A stretch of DNA of 30,568 nt from Monosiga brevicollis MX1 (Eukaryota > Opisthokonta > Choanoflagellata > Craspedida > Salpingoecidae). The stretch spans positions 92,097-122,664 of the forward strand of contig NW_001865083.1 in NCBI RefSeq assembly GCF_000002865.3, read 5' to 3'. Positions 1-11,000 of the stretch are shown one piece after another (the first letter of the stretch is position 1; every line of letters starts with the position of its first letter). Made by a program: the position numbers and the translations under genes. The notes under the pieces were generated by a model. It was given only the letters and a program-made list of their open reading frames with translations. It was not told where the DNA came from and made no database searches.

Positions 1-998
1 GGGCGCCTTTGGGGCTGCCGTTGGCTCTCTCACCTTGTCGTCGTCGTCGCCGCCGTCTGTGTGTGTGTGTGTGTTTTGGGATTTTTTTTTGGAGTGGCCT
101 GAGAGAGAGAGAGAGAGAGAGAGAGAAATGGAGGAGAAATTTCAGAGACAAGTTGTATTTCTGTTCAAAATCATCGCCTTTGAGCTTTATATTAAGTAAT
201 GTTTAAGAGATGGTGTTAACAAGGAGGTTGGTTTAAGAGCCAAAGGTAAGACTACCAAAGAGCCACGCATGCAAACAAAGAGCCTACATCACATGATGTG
301 AGCTTTTGTTCAGCAGCTGACCTCTTTCTCTGAAAATCGCTTGTTGGCCAGATCCTTCTCTGATTCTTGCTTTAATTTCTCTCTACGTGAAAGATGCCTT
401 GAGCGCTTTTCTCTTCTTTTCAAAGGGTGCCACCTGCCCCTCTCGTAAGGATTTCGCAATGCTGCACATGCATCAACAACCAGAAAATGACATTTGCATC
501 CCTAAACTTGATTTACTCACCTAGGCCATCAGTTAAACACCGTATATTCCAGGTTGATATAGAAAACCTGTTTCCAGTACCTTACGTCACCTTTATCTGG
601 CGCATTGGGTTCATGCAGATTATTCATGGGTTTGTGAAGATGGCCGTTTGCGCATGTTTTCATCTCACTTTCGACGCTCGACGAGCCCATAGCACACGCA
701 GGTTGTACCCGAGCAGGTACTCCCTGAATGTCCTCTGGACAGGGTCGACTGGGCTGTATGCGCGTCGCAGGACACAGACACCCCTGTCAACCATCAACAA
801 CCGGCCTCGGCTTCAAAAGCTACTGGCATTTTCCGAGTCGTGTTTTTTATTTCGTAAAGCCGTGGTCACCGGATTCAAGAAAACACGCTTCCAGATTTTT
901 TTTCCTTAATTATCCAGATCCAGATAGTCAGCGACGTCGCGTCAAGCACACAACGTGGTTGATTAGAGACACAAGCACAAACACACACACAATGGCGT
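1..998. other. Left flank, no gene supported
   Basis: No recognisable protein, splice pattern or RNA gene is visible here. The longest open frames (for example 427-909 on the plus strand) look like random composition and resemble nothing I know. The stretch holds a CGT run at about 36-56, a TG run at 58-74, a GA run at 101-127 and a short CA run at 981-990. The last ~50 bases before 999 would be the 3' untranslated region of the minus-strand NmrA-like gene. I see no AATAAA-type signal. Confidence 0.5.
58..127. repeat. TG and GA microsatellites
   Basis: A pure TG run (58-74) is followed, after a short T-rich stretch, by a GA run (101-127). Both are simple sequence repeats with no coding meaning. 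An open frame running through them encodes only low-complexity residues. Confidence 0.9.
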
Positions 999-1877
999 TT
1001 AGAAGGCGCCCTTGACGGGCTCGAGCCACTCCTTGAAGCCCTTGGGGTCGTTGCCGGTAATGTCCTTAAAGTCCGAGGTGGGGGTGGTCACCATCTTGTC
1101 TCCGGCATCGACGTACTTGTAGAGCTCCATGACACCGGCGGCTTGCCACTCGGGCAGGCCAATGTCCATAAAGGCCTTTTGGGCAGCCTCGTAGGGAACC
1201 TGGACGTAGTCAATCTGGCGGCCGAGGGCGTCTGAAAAGACCTTGGCAATCTCGGCGTGGCTAATGTTCTTGGCCGAGGTCAGGGTGTAGATCTTGTTCT
1301 GGTGCTTCTCCGGGTTGGCGAGAATGGTGGCGCTGGCCAGGCCAATGTCCTCCACGGCGATGGGGCAGTAGGCCGCCTCGGGCTTGACGGGGGCGTAAAT
1401 CTTGTTGTCGCCCTTGATGCCGGCGGCCAGACCCCAGAAGTTGTCAATGAACATGGGCAGGCGCAGGATGGCGTACGCCACACCGCTGGCCTTGAGGTGG
1501 TCCTCAACGGGGCCAATCTGCTTGCCAAAGCAAGAGTCCGAGTGCGCGGTGGGGAAGGAGACGACGACAATGTACTTGGCACCGGCCGCCTTGGCAGCAT
1601 CAATGGCACCAATCGTAATCTTGGTGCGGTCAATGTGGCCGGGGGTAATGATATAGACGGCATCGGCGTTCTTGAACTCGGCCTTCATGTTCTCGGCATC
1701 GTTCATGTCAATCTTGGTGAGCTGAATGTTGTCACCGGCCTTCAGGGACTGGGCCTTCTCGGCCGAGGGATCGCGGACGCCGGCCTTGACCGTGACCTTG
1801 GGGAAAGCCTTGGCAAAGGCCTGCACCGTGGCTTGACCCACGTAGCCTGAAGTACCGGCAATGGCCACAAAAGACAT
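999..1877 (-). CDS. NmrA-like NAD(P)-binding Rossmann-fold protein
   Basis: This single uninterrupted frame encodes 292 aa and ends in TAA. The N-terminus carries the dinucleotide-binding glycine motif GTSGYVG at residues 8-14, directly after a hydrophobic beta strand. The next recognisable parts are an acidic segment, 'ADAVYIITPG', 'AGAKYIVVVS', and 'SGVAYAILRLPMFIDNFWG', which matches the family pattern of SG..Y.ILR...F..N. These are hallmarks of the NmrA/atypical short-chain dehydrogenase family, which includes bacterial and fungal quinone-oxidoreductase-2-like and redox-sensor proteins. The likely role is NAD(P)H-dependent reduction or redox sensing in the cytosol, but the substrate cannot be read. 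I chose the ATG at 1877 because the Rossmann strand begins at once and A is at -3. An upstream in-frame ATG at 1985 would add 36 aa including 'LTHRFQST', which could act as a mitochondrial presequence, so that start remains possible. The gene has no introns, unlike every neighbour, and has strongly biased C-ending codons. Confidence 0.92.
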   Translation of the reverse strand: MSFVAIAGTSGYVGQATVQAFAKAFPKVTVKAGVRDPSAEKAQSLKAGDNIQLTKIDMNDAENMKAEFKNADAVYIITPGHIDRTKITIGAIDAAKAAGAKYIVVVSFPTAHSDSCFGKQIGPVEDHLKASGVAYAILRLPMFIDNFWGLAAGIKGDNKIYAPVKPEAAYCPIAVEDIGLASATILANPEKHQNKIYTLTSAKNISHAEIAKVFSDALGRQIDYVQVPYEAAQKAFMDIGLPEWQAAGVMELYKYVDAGDKMVTTPTSDFKDITGNDPKGFKEWLEPVKGAF

Positions 1878-3464
1878 GTTTGCTGTTGTTGTTGTTGTCG
1901 GGGTGCTTTGAAACCTATGTGTCAAGGTGTCAAACATTAGGGAACAGCGTGTGTGGTGAGGGGCAACGGCTGAGGGCCAGATCAAAAAAAAACTTCAGAG
2001 CGCGATCGCGCACAGGAAGAAGAAGGACAAAGGGAAAAGAGCGAGAAGCGAGGTAAAAAAAAAAAATTAAAAAAAAAAGCTGAAACGAAAGGGCAGCCAG
2101 TGCCAGTGGCTGCGACTCGGCCTCAGGGCAAAGAAGGGAATATCGGATGTGAAGAAACACCCACCTTGATGGTCAAAATATGGCAGGAGCTGGCAGTGGG
2201 CTGGAAGAGGGCTGTTGTTGAGCTGCTTGAGCGACTGGAAGAAAATGCCACTGGATCGGGTTCCGCCCCTGCTTGTACTCGAGTGCCGTGGCAATTGTGG
2301 GCCAAAACCCAAGCTGGGGGGTTTGGGGCACCTGCAGTGGCTGGAGAAAATCCAAAAGTGGGGTGTGGGTGTTGTGGCTGCTGCCGCTCCCATCTCTACG
2401 AGGATCGCTGCGCATGGATAGAGGATCCAAGGGTCGTCTCCTTCTCCTGCCGTTTTGGTCGTCATGGCACTGGATGACGCGACGCCGTCATGCCGACATT
2501 TGATGATTCTCTCGCGCGCAGCGATCCCGATCCTTGCGGTGTGTGCGTGTGTGTGGGGGGTTCATGTGTAGCGCGTGTGCTTTTTCTCTTCGGCTCATTA
2601 ATCACGTCATCGTTATCGCTCGCTGCCACTGCTGCTGTCGCCGCCGCCGCCATCAGGGTGCCGCCGTAGTCACTGCGGTTTTCTTTTAAAAAAAAGATCC
2701 TATGGGCGGTTTGACCGCTCCGGTCACCTCTGAGTTTCGAGACGCTTCGATCCGTTTCTCTGACTTTGCCTTGGCATTTGCCTTACGCTTTGCCCATGAT
2801 TTGACCAGGTCTCTGCCAACGCCTTGCGGCCAAAGCTGCCTCTCTCTTACTCTGTCATGACTTGAATGTCGGCTTCGTGATGCATGAGGACCCGCCACGC
2901 TCAACAATCCCATTCTCTGTCTTGTATATCGTGCTGGAGTACCATCTCCAATTTCGCTTCACCACTCGACAAATTCTCTCTATTGTCGTTGATTTTCTCT
3001 CTACGGAGGATTCAACGTAGGTGTCAGTCTCTGAAACAACGGCTTGCAAGAACACATTCTCTGCCTCACTACCATGCCATCCCCCACATCTCTGGTTGCA
3101 AAAGGCTCCAGTCACCCAGGAGGGTACGAAACATCTGAATAGGATAAAAAGGACGCCATCGGCTTGATTGGCGTCAGAATGAATTCATCCGTCATCGTGA
3201 CTCGACTCGCACATGCTTGGCGAGTTCGTGGGAAGGCTGTGGATACCCTCACCATGATACCACGACGTCTGTGGCTTATGTTTGGCAGATAGTTGGCTTA
3301 TACGTGGCTGTGGCTTGGTTAGTCTGTGGATGTCTTGGTGCGCAAGGCAAAAGTATTTCGATGGTCTGGGATCCATGTTGAGCGTAAAATGACGCTCGAA
3401 AGGTTTGGTATTTTACTTATTTTTGGTATTCTTTCATTTCTTGCTGGAACACGTTTTGTCGTCT

Positions 3465-3617
<153 letters not shown>

Positions 3618-3656
3618 CGGCTGCGGACGGTATAAGAATCATTTTTTGAATCAGCG

Positions 3657-3714
3657 CGCTGCTGCTGCTGCTGCTGCTGCTGCTGTTCTCGTCGCTGCTG
3701 CTGCTGCTGCTGTC
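3657..3714. repeat. GCT trinucleotide repeats
   Basis: Two GCT runs of about nine and six units are separated by a 9-nt spacer. They lie in the presumed promoter or 5' leader of the DNA-PKcs gene, upstream of its start codon, so they do not encode a poly-Ala or poly-Leu tract of that protein. Confidence 0.9.
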
Positions 3715-3989
3715 GTTCGCGTGGCTGTCAGAGTCGGAGGGTTGAGCAGAGGGAGCGGGGAGAGTTTCGGGGTGATCTCCGATTCGATGGCGCTGGAGGC
3801 GCTGTTCCCGCCCCTGTCCTCGCTCCTGTTTTAAGAGCATCAGTGACGACCATCGCTGCAATCCCGATATTCTATAGATATACATCCGGGTATCCGATCG
3901 ACACGGTGTTTCCAGCTCACAACCAACTAACCCGGCGCCCCTCTCCCCCTTGATTTCACCTTGGGGCGGATCTTCCTGAAGCTGAAAGC

Positions 3990-6900
3990 ATGGCCGAGGC
4001 GACGGCAACGGCGGTGGCCACGGCCAGCGGTACACTGCAGCAACTGCTGCTCCTGGCCAAAGGGGGCAGCACGCGGGAAACGCTGGCTTATGAACTTGTC
4101 AACGATTGCCATGGACACTTGCAAGCCTGTACCGATGCCCGGCACCTCGATCTTCTCGCCACCCAGCTTCTCAGTGAACAGGATGGGCTTCTCGGTTTTT
4201 TTGCAACCCTGCGCAACCGCCAAGTACGCTGCCATCCCCACCCCGTCCCGACTCCTCCCTTGATTGCTGCGTCCGCTGGCTGTCCCTCCCTTTCTCAACC
4301 TCTCACCCCCACACCCTCTCACCCTCTCTCACCCTCTCTCGCCCTCTCCAGAAGCTTCCCCAGGCTGCCGGAAGCGAGTACGGCAAAGCCAAAGCCCATG
4401 CCCTCGCCTGTCTCGGCCTGCTGGTGGCTCGCCTATCCACAGAAACCCTCACCCGCTACCTTCAACCCCTCATGGTTCGAACCTCGGTGGCCTGTTGCAC
4501 AATCATATCACGCTCCTCAAACGCCCGCCCGATTCGACCCCATCCCCATCCTCATCCTCGTCTCGACCCCGTCCTCCTCCCCCTTTTCCTTCCTCCCTCC
4601 CGAACCCTTACCCCTCATTGCCCTTACCCCTCATTGCTTCTGCTCCTGCCTTACTTAGCGGCATGCCCAAGCCCTGTTGCAAATCAAGAGTGAAAAATCT
4701 GCCGTCAAAACAGCCGCCGCCACCCTAATGATTCAAATTCTCACAACCGACAGCCTCATTACCCCGGACAACAGCGACGCCCTCTTTGATGAACTTCAAA
4801 TTGTCAACCTCATGAGCATGTACGCACTTCAGTCAGGCGGACGGAGCCAGCCTCATGCCGGCCTTGCGCCAATCGCACACGCTCCCTCCTCACGCGGTCC
4901 CTCCCTCGTCCCGACAGGCTACAAGGCATCTTCCAAAGCAACGTCTCGGCTACACCTTCCACCGTCAAAGAACGCGTTCTGCACCTCATGGGTGTGCTCA
5001 TTCGACACTTTCCCAGCCTTGCGGGCGTGACCGGCGCCGATGGCCGTGCCCTTCTCATTAGTGTCCTCCATGCCAACGTGCGTCACCTATCGTTGCTCTG
5101 CGCCTGCGGGTAGGGGGGTTGCTCAAATAATATTAACCGCAAACCTTTTCGCCGCCCCTGCTTCCCTTTGCAGATGACCGGGAAGCTGGATTGGCCCATT
5201 ATTGGGGGCTGCTTTCGAGGCCTGGCTGGTACTCTTGTCCTCGAGTATCATGGCAAACGTCTGAGTGGCAAGTCTTCCCCATTGAACCTCCCCCCTTCGG
5301 TATCCAAAGTCCACCCATCAACCAACCCTTGCATCTGTTCTCTTCCCCCCACCCCCGTAGTCACCTCGGTGCAAATGCGACAAATCTACGAACATGTGGC
5401 CAACATGACAAAAGCCAAAACGGAACAGGCGCTCAAACGCTTTGAACCCATCCGCGCCGCGCTTGATCTCTTTGCCGCCGACGCAGGTACGAGACATCCT
5501 TCCAGGCTCATGGCATCGGTAGTCGCCACCGCGCACATACCATGTGTTCTTCGACCGCGCGCACGCCCCTCTGCCGCCCCTCCGCCGCTCAGAGCACCTC
5601 GACTCGTGCCATTTATGACCTTGGCCAACCGTAGCCCATCTGCAGCCGTTCTTCACGGCCTCGCAAAACACTTTTGAAGCCTTGCTCGTCAATCTGGACC
5701 GCCTGGCCAAGAACAGCAACCACGACCTCAGCGTCGCTGCACAGGGTGCTCTTGAAGCCCTCTTCCAATGGACCGCCCACTTTCTCGCGCAAGATCCCGC
5801 TCGCGACAGCGAGGCCGTCACCGAAATCAAGGGCGTCATGTATCAGCACCTCGTCAACGTTTTCAGCAACATGTTGGCAGCTGAGGTGACCCCGCCGTTC
5901 TCCCTCTCCCCTGTGCTCATCCCTGTTGTGTTTTTCTTGCCCCAAGCGCTTCTGTGTGTGAACGATTGGCCCAGCCCATGGATCTTGGTCGCCGCAAACG
6001 CTGACTTTGCTCCGCTCTCGCTGCCGCTTTTCGAAACGTTTGCCCGGCTCCATTAAAAAAAAAAATGGCACAAGGATCTGACGCCTAGACACCGTGCCGT
6101 GGCCATCCGTGGATTTGGCTTTTTGGCCGCTGCCTGCAAGTGCATGCGACCACCCGAAGAGCTCCAACGGCTTTCCGATCGCTTCACCGAGCGCTGCCAG
6201 CAACTTTATGCTTCGAACGGTGACGATGTGGACGGCGAAGACTCCGCCGCCACCAAAACTCTTGATCACGAAGTGCGCCACTCGACTGCCCACCCCGGAG
6301 CTGGCCTTGCACCCACACCCGTTCAAGCTTCAACACTCACATTCATCTCTCCATGTGTGCCTGCTTTCGAATCGGTGCTCCCACTCGCCAGGGGGATCGT
6401 CTCTATCAGCTGAGCTCCTACATTGATGCGTTGGCCCGCATCGTTGCAGTGTTGCCCTCTCCCGCTGCACATCATACCACCATGCTCGAGAGCATGGTTT
6501 TGCAGCTTTTCGAACACCTCCCCCGGACTCATATCAAACGAGTATGTGAGCTGGATTGGACTGGTGCCGCGCGTCGTTTGTCTACACTCCTAGTCAACAG
6601 CGATCTCTTCCAGAATCCATATGGCCTTCCCTTCCTGCCCTAGCCTGAACGGCTGCTCACGCTCGCTTGTCCTGCAACCTGCCTTGCCTTATTCAAGCGC
6701 TTCGGTGCCTATAAAAGCCTTTCCCGCTGCCTTGCGACAATGTACAGCCGCGGCGCCGTTGTGCAATCCTTCTTCTCTCAAATTTGTCATCAGGTGCGCC
6801 CGCCTTTCGGAACCCTCTGTCTTCATCAAGTTCCTCGCTTTTGCTTTGTCTTTATTCAACCCACCCCTCTTGCCATGCCTCGCGTGTCTCTCACTGCATC

Positions 6901-8028
6901 TCGTGGCACCGGCGCACCTTCGTTTCAGGGCGTGGTGCTGGCGTGTGTCTATGGCGTGCAAGCCAGCAACAACCCCGATGCCTCACCCATGGAGCGCGAG
7001 GCGCGCAACATCATGGTCGAAGCCTTTGCGCACCTGGTCTCCCAACCACCCCCCACGTCCGTCACAGACGTCGATGGCGGAGCCTCTGGGACCGACGTGA
7101 TGGATCACATGTATGCTGCCACTCTCGAGGCCATCATGCAGGTCCTAGAAAAGTTGGATCTCTCTGCCTTCGTGCCTACCGATGGCGACGCACGTTCTCA
7201 AAGTGCAACAGCCGCCCCATCCTCCCAGGCCATCACAATGACCTCTGCAGCCACAGCCAGCTTGGACGATTTGCGTGCCACTCGTGCCAAAGACTTTCAA
7301 GTGTGCTTCCCGCCCAGTCTGCCCGACATCGTACCGATACCCCCATCATCAGCCAGCTGACAGCGACTGTGCAACATGTTGGTTTGGCCTTTAGATTTTA
7401 CAGCAGCTGGTGGAGTTTACCACGGCCGTCCTACGTCAAAGTCGGCGCGCACCCTTTCGGAATTGGTATTTTCTCATGGCACAGCGACTCGTGCGACGGG
7501 CTACTCAGGTATGCCGCATGTAATGGCAGCGCCTTGTTCTCGTAGTAGCGGGGCATGTTACCTTTACCCCTCTGTGTGGGAGGCGGGCGGGCAGATGCTG
7601 TCGTTTCAAGTCATGCGCTATGTTTCCTTGGGCGCAGCATCCATACGTAAGCGGTCTCTATGCCCTCTTGACCACGGCCAACGAGCTAGCAGAGGAGCTG
7701 GGCCTGTTAAATGAGCACCAAAAACTCGAATCTTTCTTGGAGAACCACGTCACCTTGATGGGGGCCTTCTGTGCCACCGTAAGTCTACCTGCCGCGGGCC
7801 TCGTGGTATTGCTCGAGCCATTGCTCTTGGTCAGTGTGCACAAGCGACGCCCGCTCTTGCTGATTTCTTTTCTCAATGCGTGTAGGTCATGCGTCAGTGC
7901 AAGCAGTTCAAAGATGAGCTGCTCACCACATGCCTCCGTTTCTTGGTCACGTGCCCCACGGTCGTGGTCAAGTCGCGTACCGAGGTGTTCATTGAAGCCC
8001 TTGATACCAGCCTGAGACTTGGCATCGG
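3990..8028 (+). other. PRKDC: DNA-PKcs N-terminal HEAT arm, exons 1-14
   Basis: Exons: 3990-4223, 4352-4474, 4659-4819, 4918-5077, 5174-5264, 5361-5486, 5635-5885, 6075-6272, 6392-6541, 6698-6793, 6929-7300, 7404-7508, 7638-7778, 7886-8028. They encode about 783 residues of helical repeat, the region that contacts Ku and DNA in the human enzyme. Matches to human include 'RAVAIRGFGF' (human ELSIAIRGYGL), 'LEKLDLS' (human VEKLDLT), 'FRNWYFLMAQ' in the WVYSFSYEL region, and 'FKDELLTTCLRFL' (human YKDELLASCLTFL). The exon 5/6 junction restores exactly the human spacing. Donors of exon 2 (GTTCGA) and exon 5 (GTGGCA) are weak, and the acceptor of exon 8 follows an A-rich stretch, so those edges may shift by a few codons. 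Confidence 0.85.
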
Positions 8029-11000
8029 GTCGGTCAAACTGTTTCCCTGCTGACCACCTTGCGTTTGCTCCCTATCGCGTGCGCAATGGGTTGCTCCGCC
8101 CACAGCCTGGCATCTCAAGGCCTGCCCCGCGCTTTGCCTTGTCTGCGTAGATACCTGCCGCTGGCCGAGGCTGCTTTGGCCAGCCTACAGCGCTGGCTGG
8201 ATGTTCTGGGCCTCGCTGCCTTGCAGCCTCATCTTGCCCCTCTGCTTCGGCGCTTCGATCAATACCTCACGGCGCAAGCGAGCGCGACCGACGACTTGAA
8301 CGCCGATGCTGTCATAACAGACGGCCAAGCTAAGCGTACACAGGGCGGAGCCGCGCGTTCAAAGCCTGGTGCGGTGGAAGACGATGGACTCGCTCCGCTT
8401 GATCGTGTCAAGGGCACCATCGTCACTCTCCTGGGCCAGTTTGGACTCGATGTCAGCCACCACCTCGCGTTGATCGGTTCCCCCGAAGACGCCGAGGCGG
8501 TCCCCACTTGGGTGGCTTGGTCCGCCTCGCAAACCTTGCCATTGACGGTGCCCTTCCCTGACATCAAGCCCAGTATCAAGTTGGCTCCGCTTTTGCCCCG
8601 CATTGTTGATCTGGCCACAAATGCAGGGGATCGTCAAACTCGCACTGCCGCCTGTGAGCTACTGCACGCTATTGTCCTCTACATCCTTGGTCGCGAGGCT
8701 GTTTTGATTGAGGACAACAAGGATGTCATGACCGACCTCTGGCGTCATATCTTCCCCGTCATGATCCAACTGAGTTGCGACCTGGACAGCGTGCCCCAGC
8801 AGCTCTTTGAACTTCTGACGCTGCAAGTTGTGCGCTGGTTTACGGACAGCCGCATGTACGAGTACCCCAACACGGTGGCGCTGATCACGGCCATCTTGGA
8901 CGCACTCTGTGATGCATCCAACACCAATCTGCGCGAGTTTGCCGCCCGATGCGTGGCGGAATTCTTCACCTTTGCCTTGCGGCGCAAGGGCGCAGAGAAC
9001 CCCGAGCGCAAGACCGCGCTAACCAGTCTGCTTCTACGAATTCGTGCCATGGCTGCACATCCCTCCATCTTCCAGCGCCTGGGTGCCGCACTCGCCATGC
9101 GAACCATTTATCGCAAGCTGCGCGAGTCAGCCCCCCTTGTCTCCGTGTTTGGCTTGGACCTGACTGTAGCCTTTCTCACCGGTCTTCAGCACTGTGAGAA
9201 TGACCCCGAGGGCGCGGGCACATCTGAGCGGCTCACCGAGGTCGTGATGGACTGCAAGCGCATGCTCATCCACCACGTTCGTATACTTGCCCTGCTGTGG
9301 CTGCATGACCGCCATCTCTTGCCTGTGCCTGTGCGCGCGTCGCAAGGCCTTGATGTGTGACCTCACCTTTCTTGTGCTTTTTTTTTTCTCCCCCCAGGCC
9401 GGAATACTCAATAAACCTGAACGACATCGGCGTGGACCAGCTTCTTGGCCTCAGGCGGTGCTGTCCAATCTCGTGGCGCACTGCTTTGGGGGCTTTGGCT
9501 GGACCTCGGCACCGGCCCGCCATGCCGCCATCGACCTCTTCATGCACCTCGTGACCAAGATCCCGGGCCCCGATGGACACGGAGCCATGCGCCCTCAGCA
9601 GTACCTCACGCGCCCAGTGGGCGGCTTCACGCCCGGTCTGATTGAAAACCTGAAGCGAGGCCAAGTTGGAGATGCCACCATCGCGACTTCGCATCTGGGA
9701 TCGAGCGCAGTCTTGCGCTCGCTACGCAGCCGTGACTACCAAGAAGCTGCCCATTGGCTTCGCGCTCTGGCTGCCTGTCTCGAGGGGTATCACCTGATTA
9801 TTAAACACGGGCTGGTGTCCCCCGAAACCCTGGCAACGATGATGAGCTCGGAGCAGTGCACCATTGTGCCAGCTCTGCACGAATTTCAAGAGGCTTTGTT
9901 GGGTTCGGGCACCTGGCTTTACACGCATTTGGATGCTGCGCTTCGCGATATTGTATGCGGCGTACTCGTTCGCAATCTCCGCTTCATTGAGGTGGTTCTG
10001 CGCAACCCCGCTTTGACGGCAGCCCTAATCCCGCGCCAGTTCCTCAATGCTCAAACAATGAAGATGATTAGCACCTTACTCTTCAACCCAGCCCATCTGG
10101 GCTTTAACGCCGCATCGCAATCCATCATGGCTCAGCTGCAGCAAGTGCTGGGTCAGACACTGGATGCCGTGGCACACGCCTCGACCGACTCGGCTATCCG
10201 GCAGGAACTGGAGCAGGATTTGGCCACGTGGGACGAAATCAAGACGTTGTTTCCACTCAAGCTGGCCCAGAACATGGGCGCTGGCCACGAGCGAAGCCTT
10301 ACCCTTTTGCCGTTGGCCCGCAGGCTGGCTACGGGCTATCAGCTCCTGCAGGCCACCGGCTTGCTTAAAGGTCTGCTGCCAAAGCCCGCTGATCAAGTTG
10401 CTAAGGAGCTGGTTCAATCACTTTTCTTGCAGACACAAGGGCGCCTGCACCCCAGTAGCAAGGAGACTGGTTTGGTGCTGTTGGAACTGGCTTTCAGCCT
10501 TTATCCTTGCACAGACGCGCTCCTCGCATGCTTGCTGGATGAAGAGACAGTGCTATTGGCGACTCCCGTTAGCTTGTACGATGCCCCGGCATCAGCGACA
10601 CAAGGTATTCAGCAATCCAAGGGACTGCGGTTCTACGAAACGTTTCGGACTTGCATTGCGGGATTTGTGGCGCGACACACCACCGTCTTGATGCCGGATC
10701 TCGCGGTACACGCGCGTGTACCAGTGGTCGTGCATGTGCTGGCCGGTGTATTTGCGCAGCTCACAGCCGCGGCAGATCTAGCACGTTATCGACGCGAGGC
10801 GTTGGCCGCCTTTATGCGTGCTTTTCCCACGCTTCATGAAGCTCTGTCCGATCAGCCGAGGCTGCTGGTGCGCTTGGTAGAGCAGGCATCGCGGTGTGGA
10901 CTGCCACTTGCCGAAGTTGTGGCCGGCTTGCACCCGACCGCCTTTCGCCATGTGTGTGCCGATCTGGAATCCAATTCAACCTTGGCCGAAAAAGGTGTGT

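Noticed and set aside
427-909. 160-aa open frame in the left flank
   Set aside because: No recognisable domain, no coding-type codon bias, and no splice context.
1257-1850. 197-aa open frame antisense to the NmrA-like gene
   Set aside because: Its Gly/Val/Leu-rich sequence is the typical shadow of a C-biased gene on the opposite strand, and it shows no family motif.
4474-4483. GGTTCGAACC, T-arm-like motif at the exon 2 donor
   Set aside because: No A-box or acceptor stem lies around it. The preceding bases are coding sequence with a clear match to DNA-PKcs.
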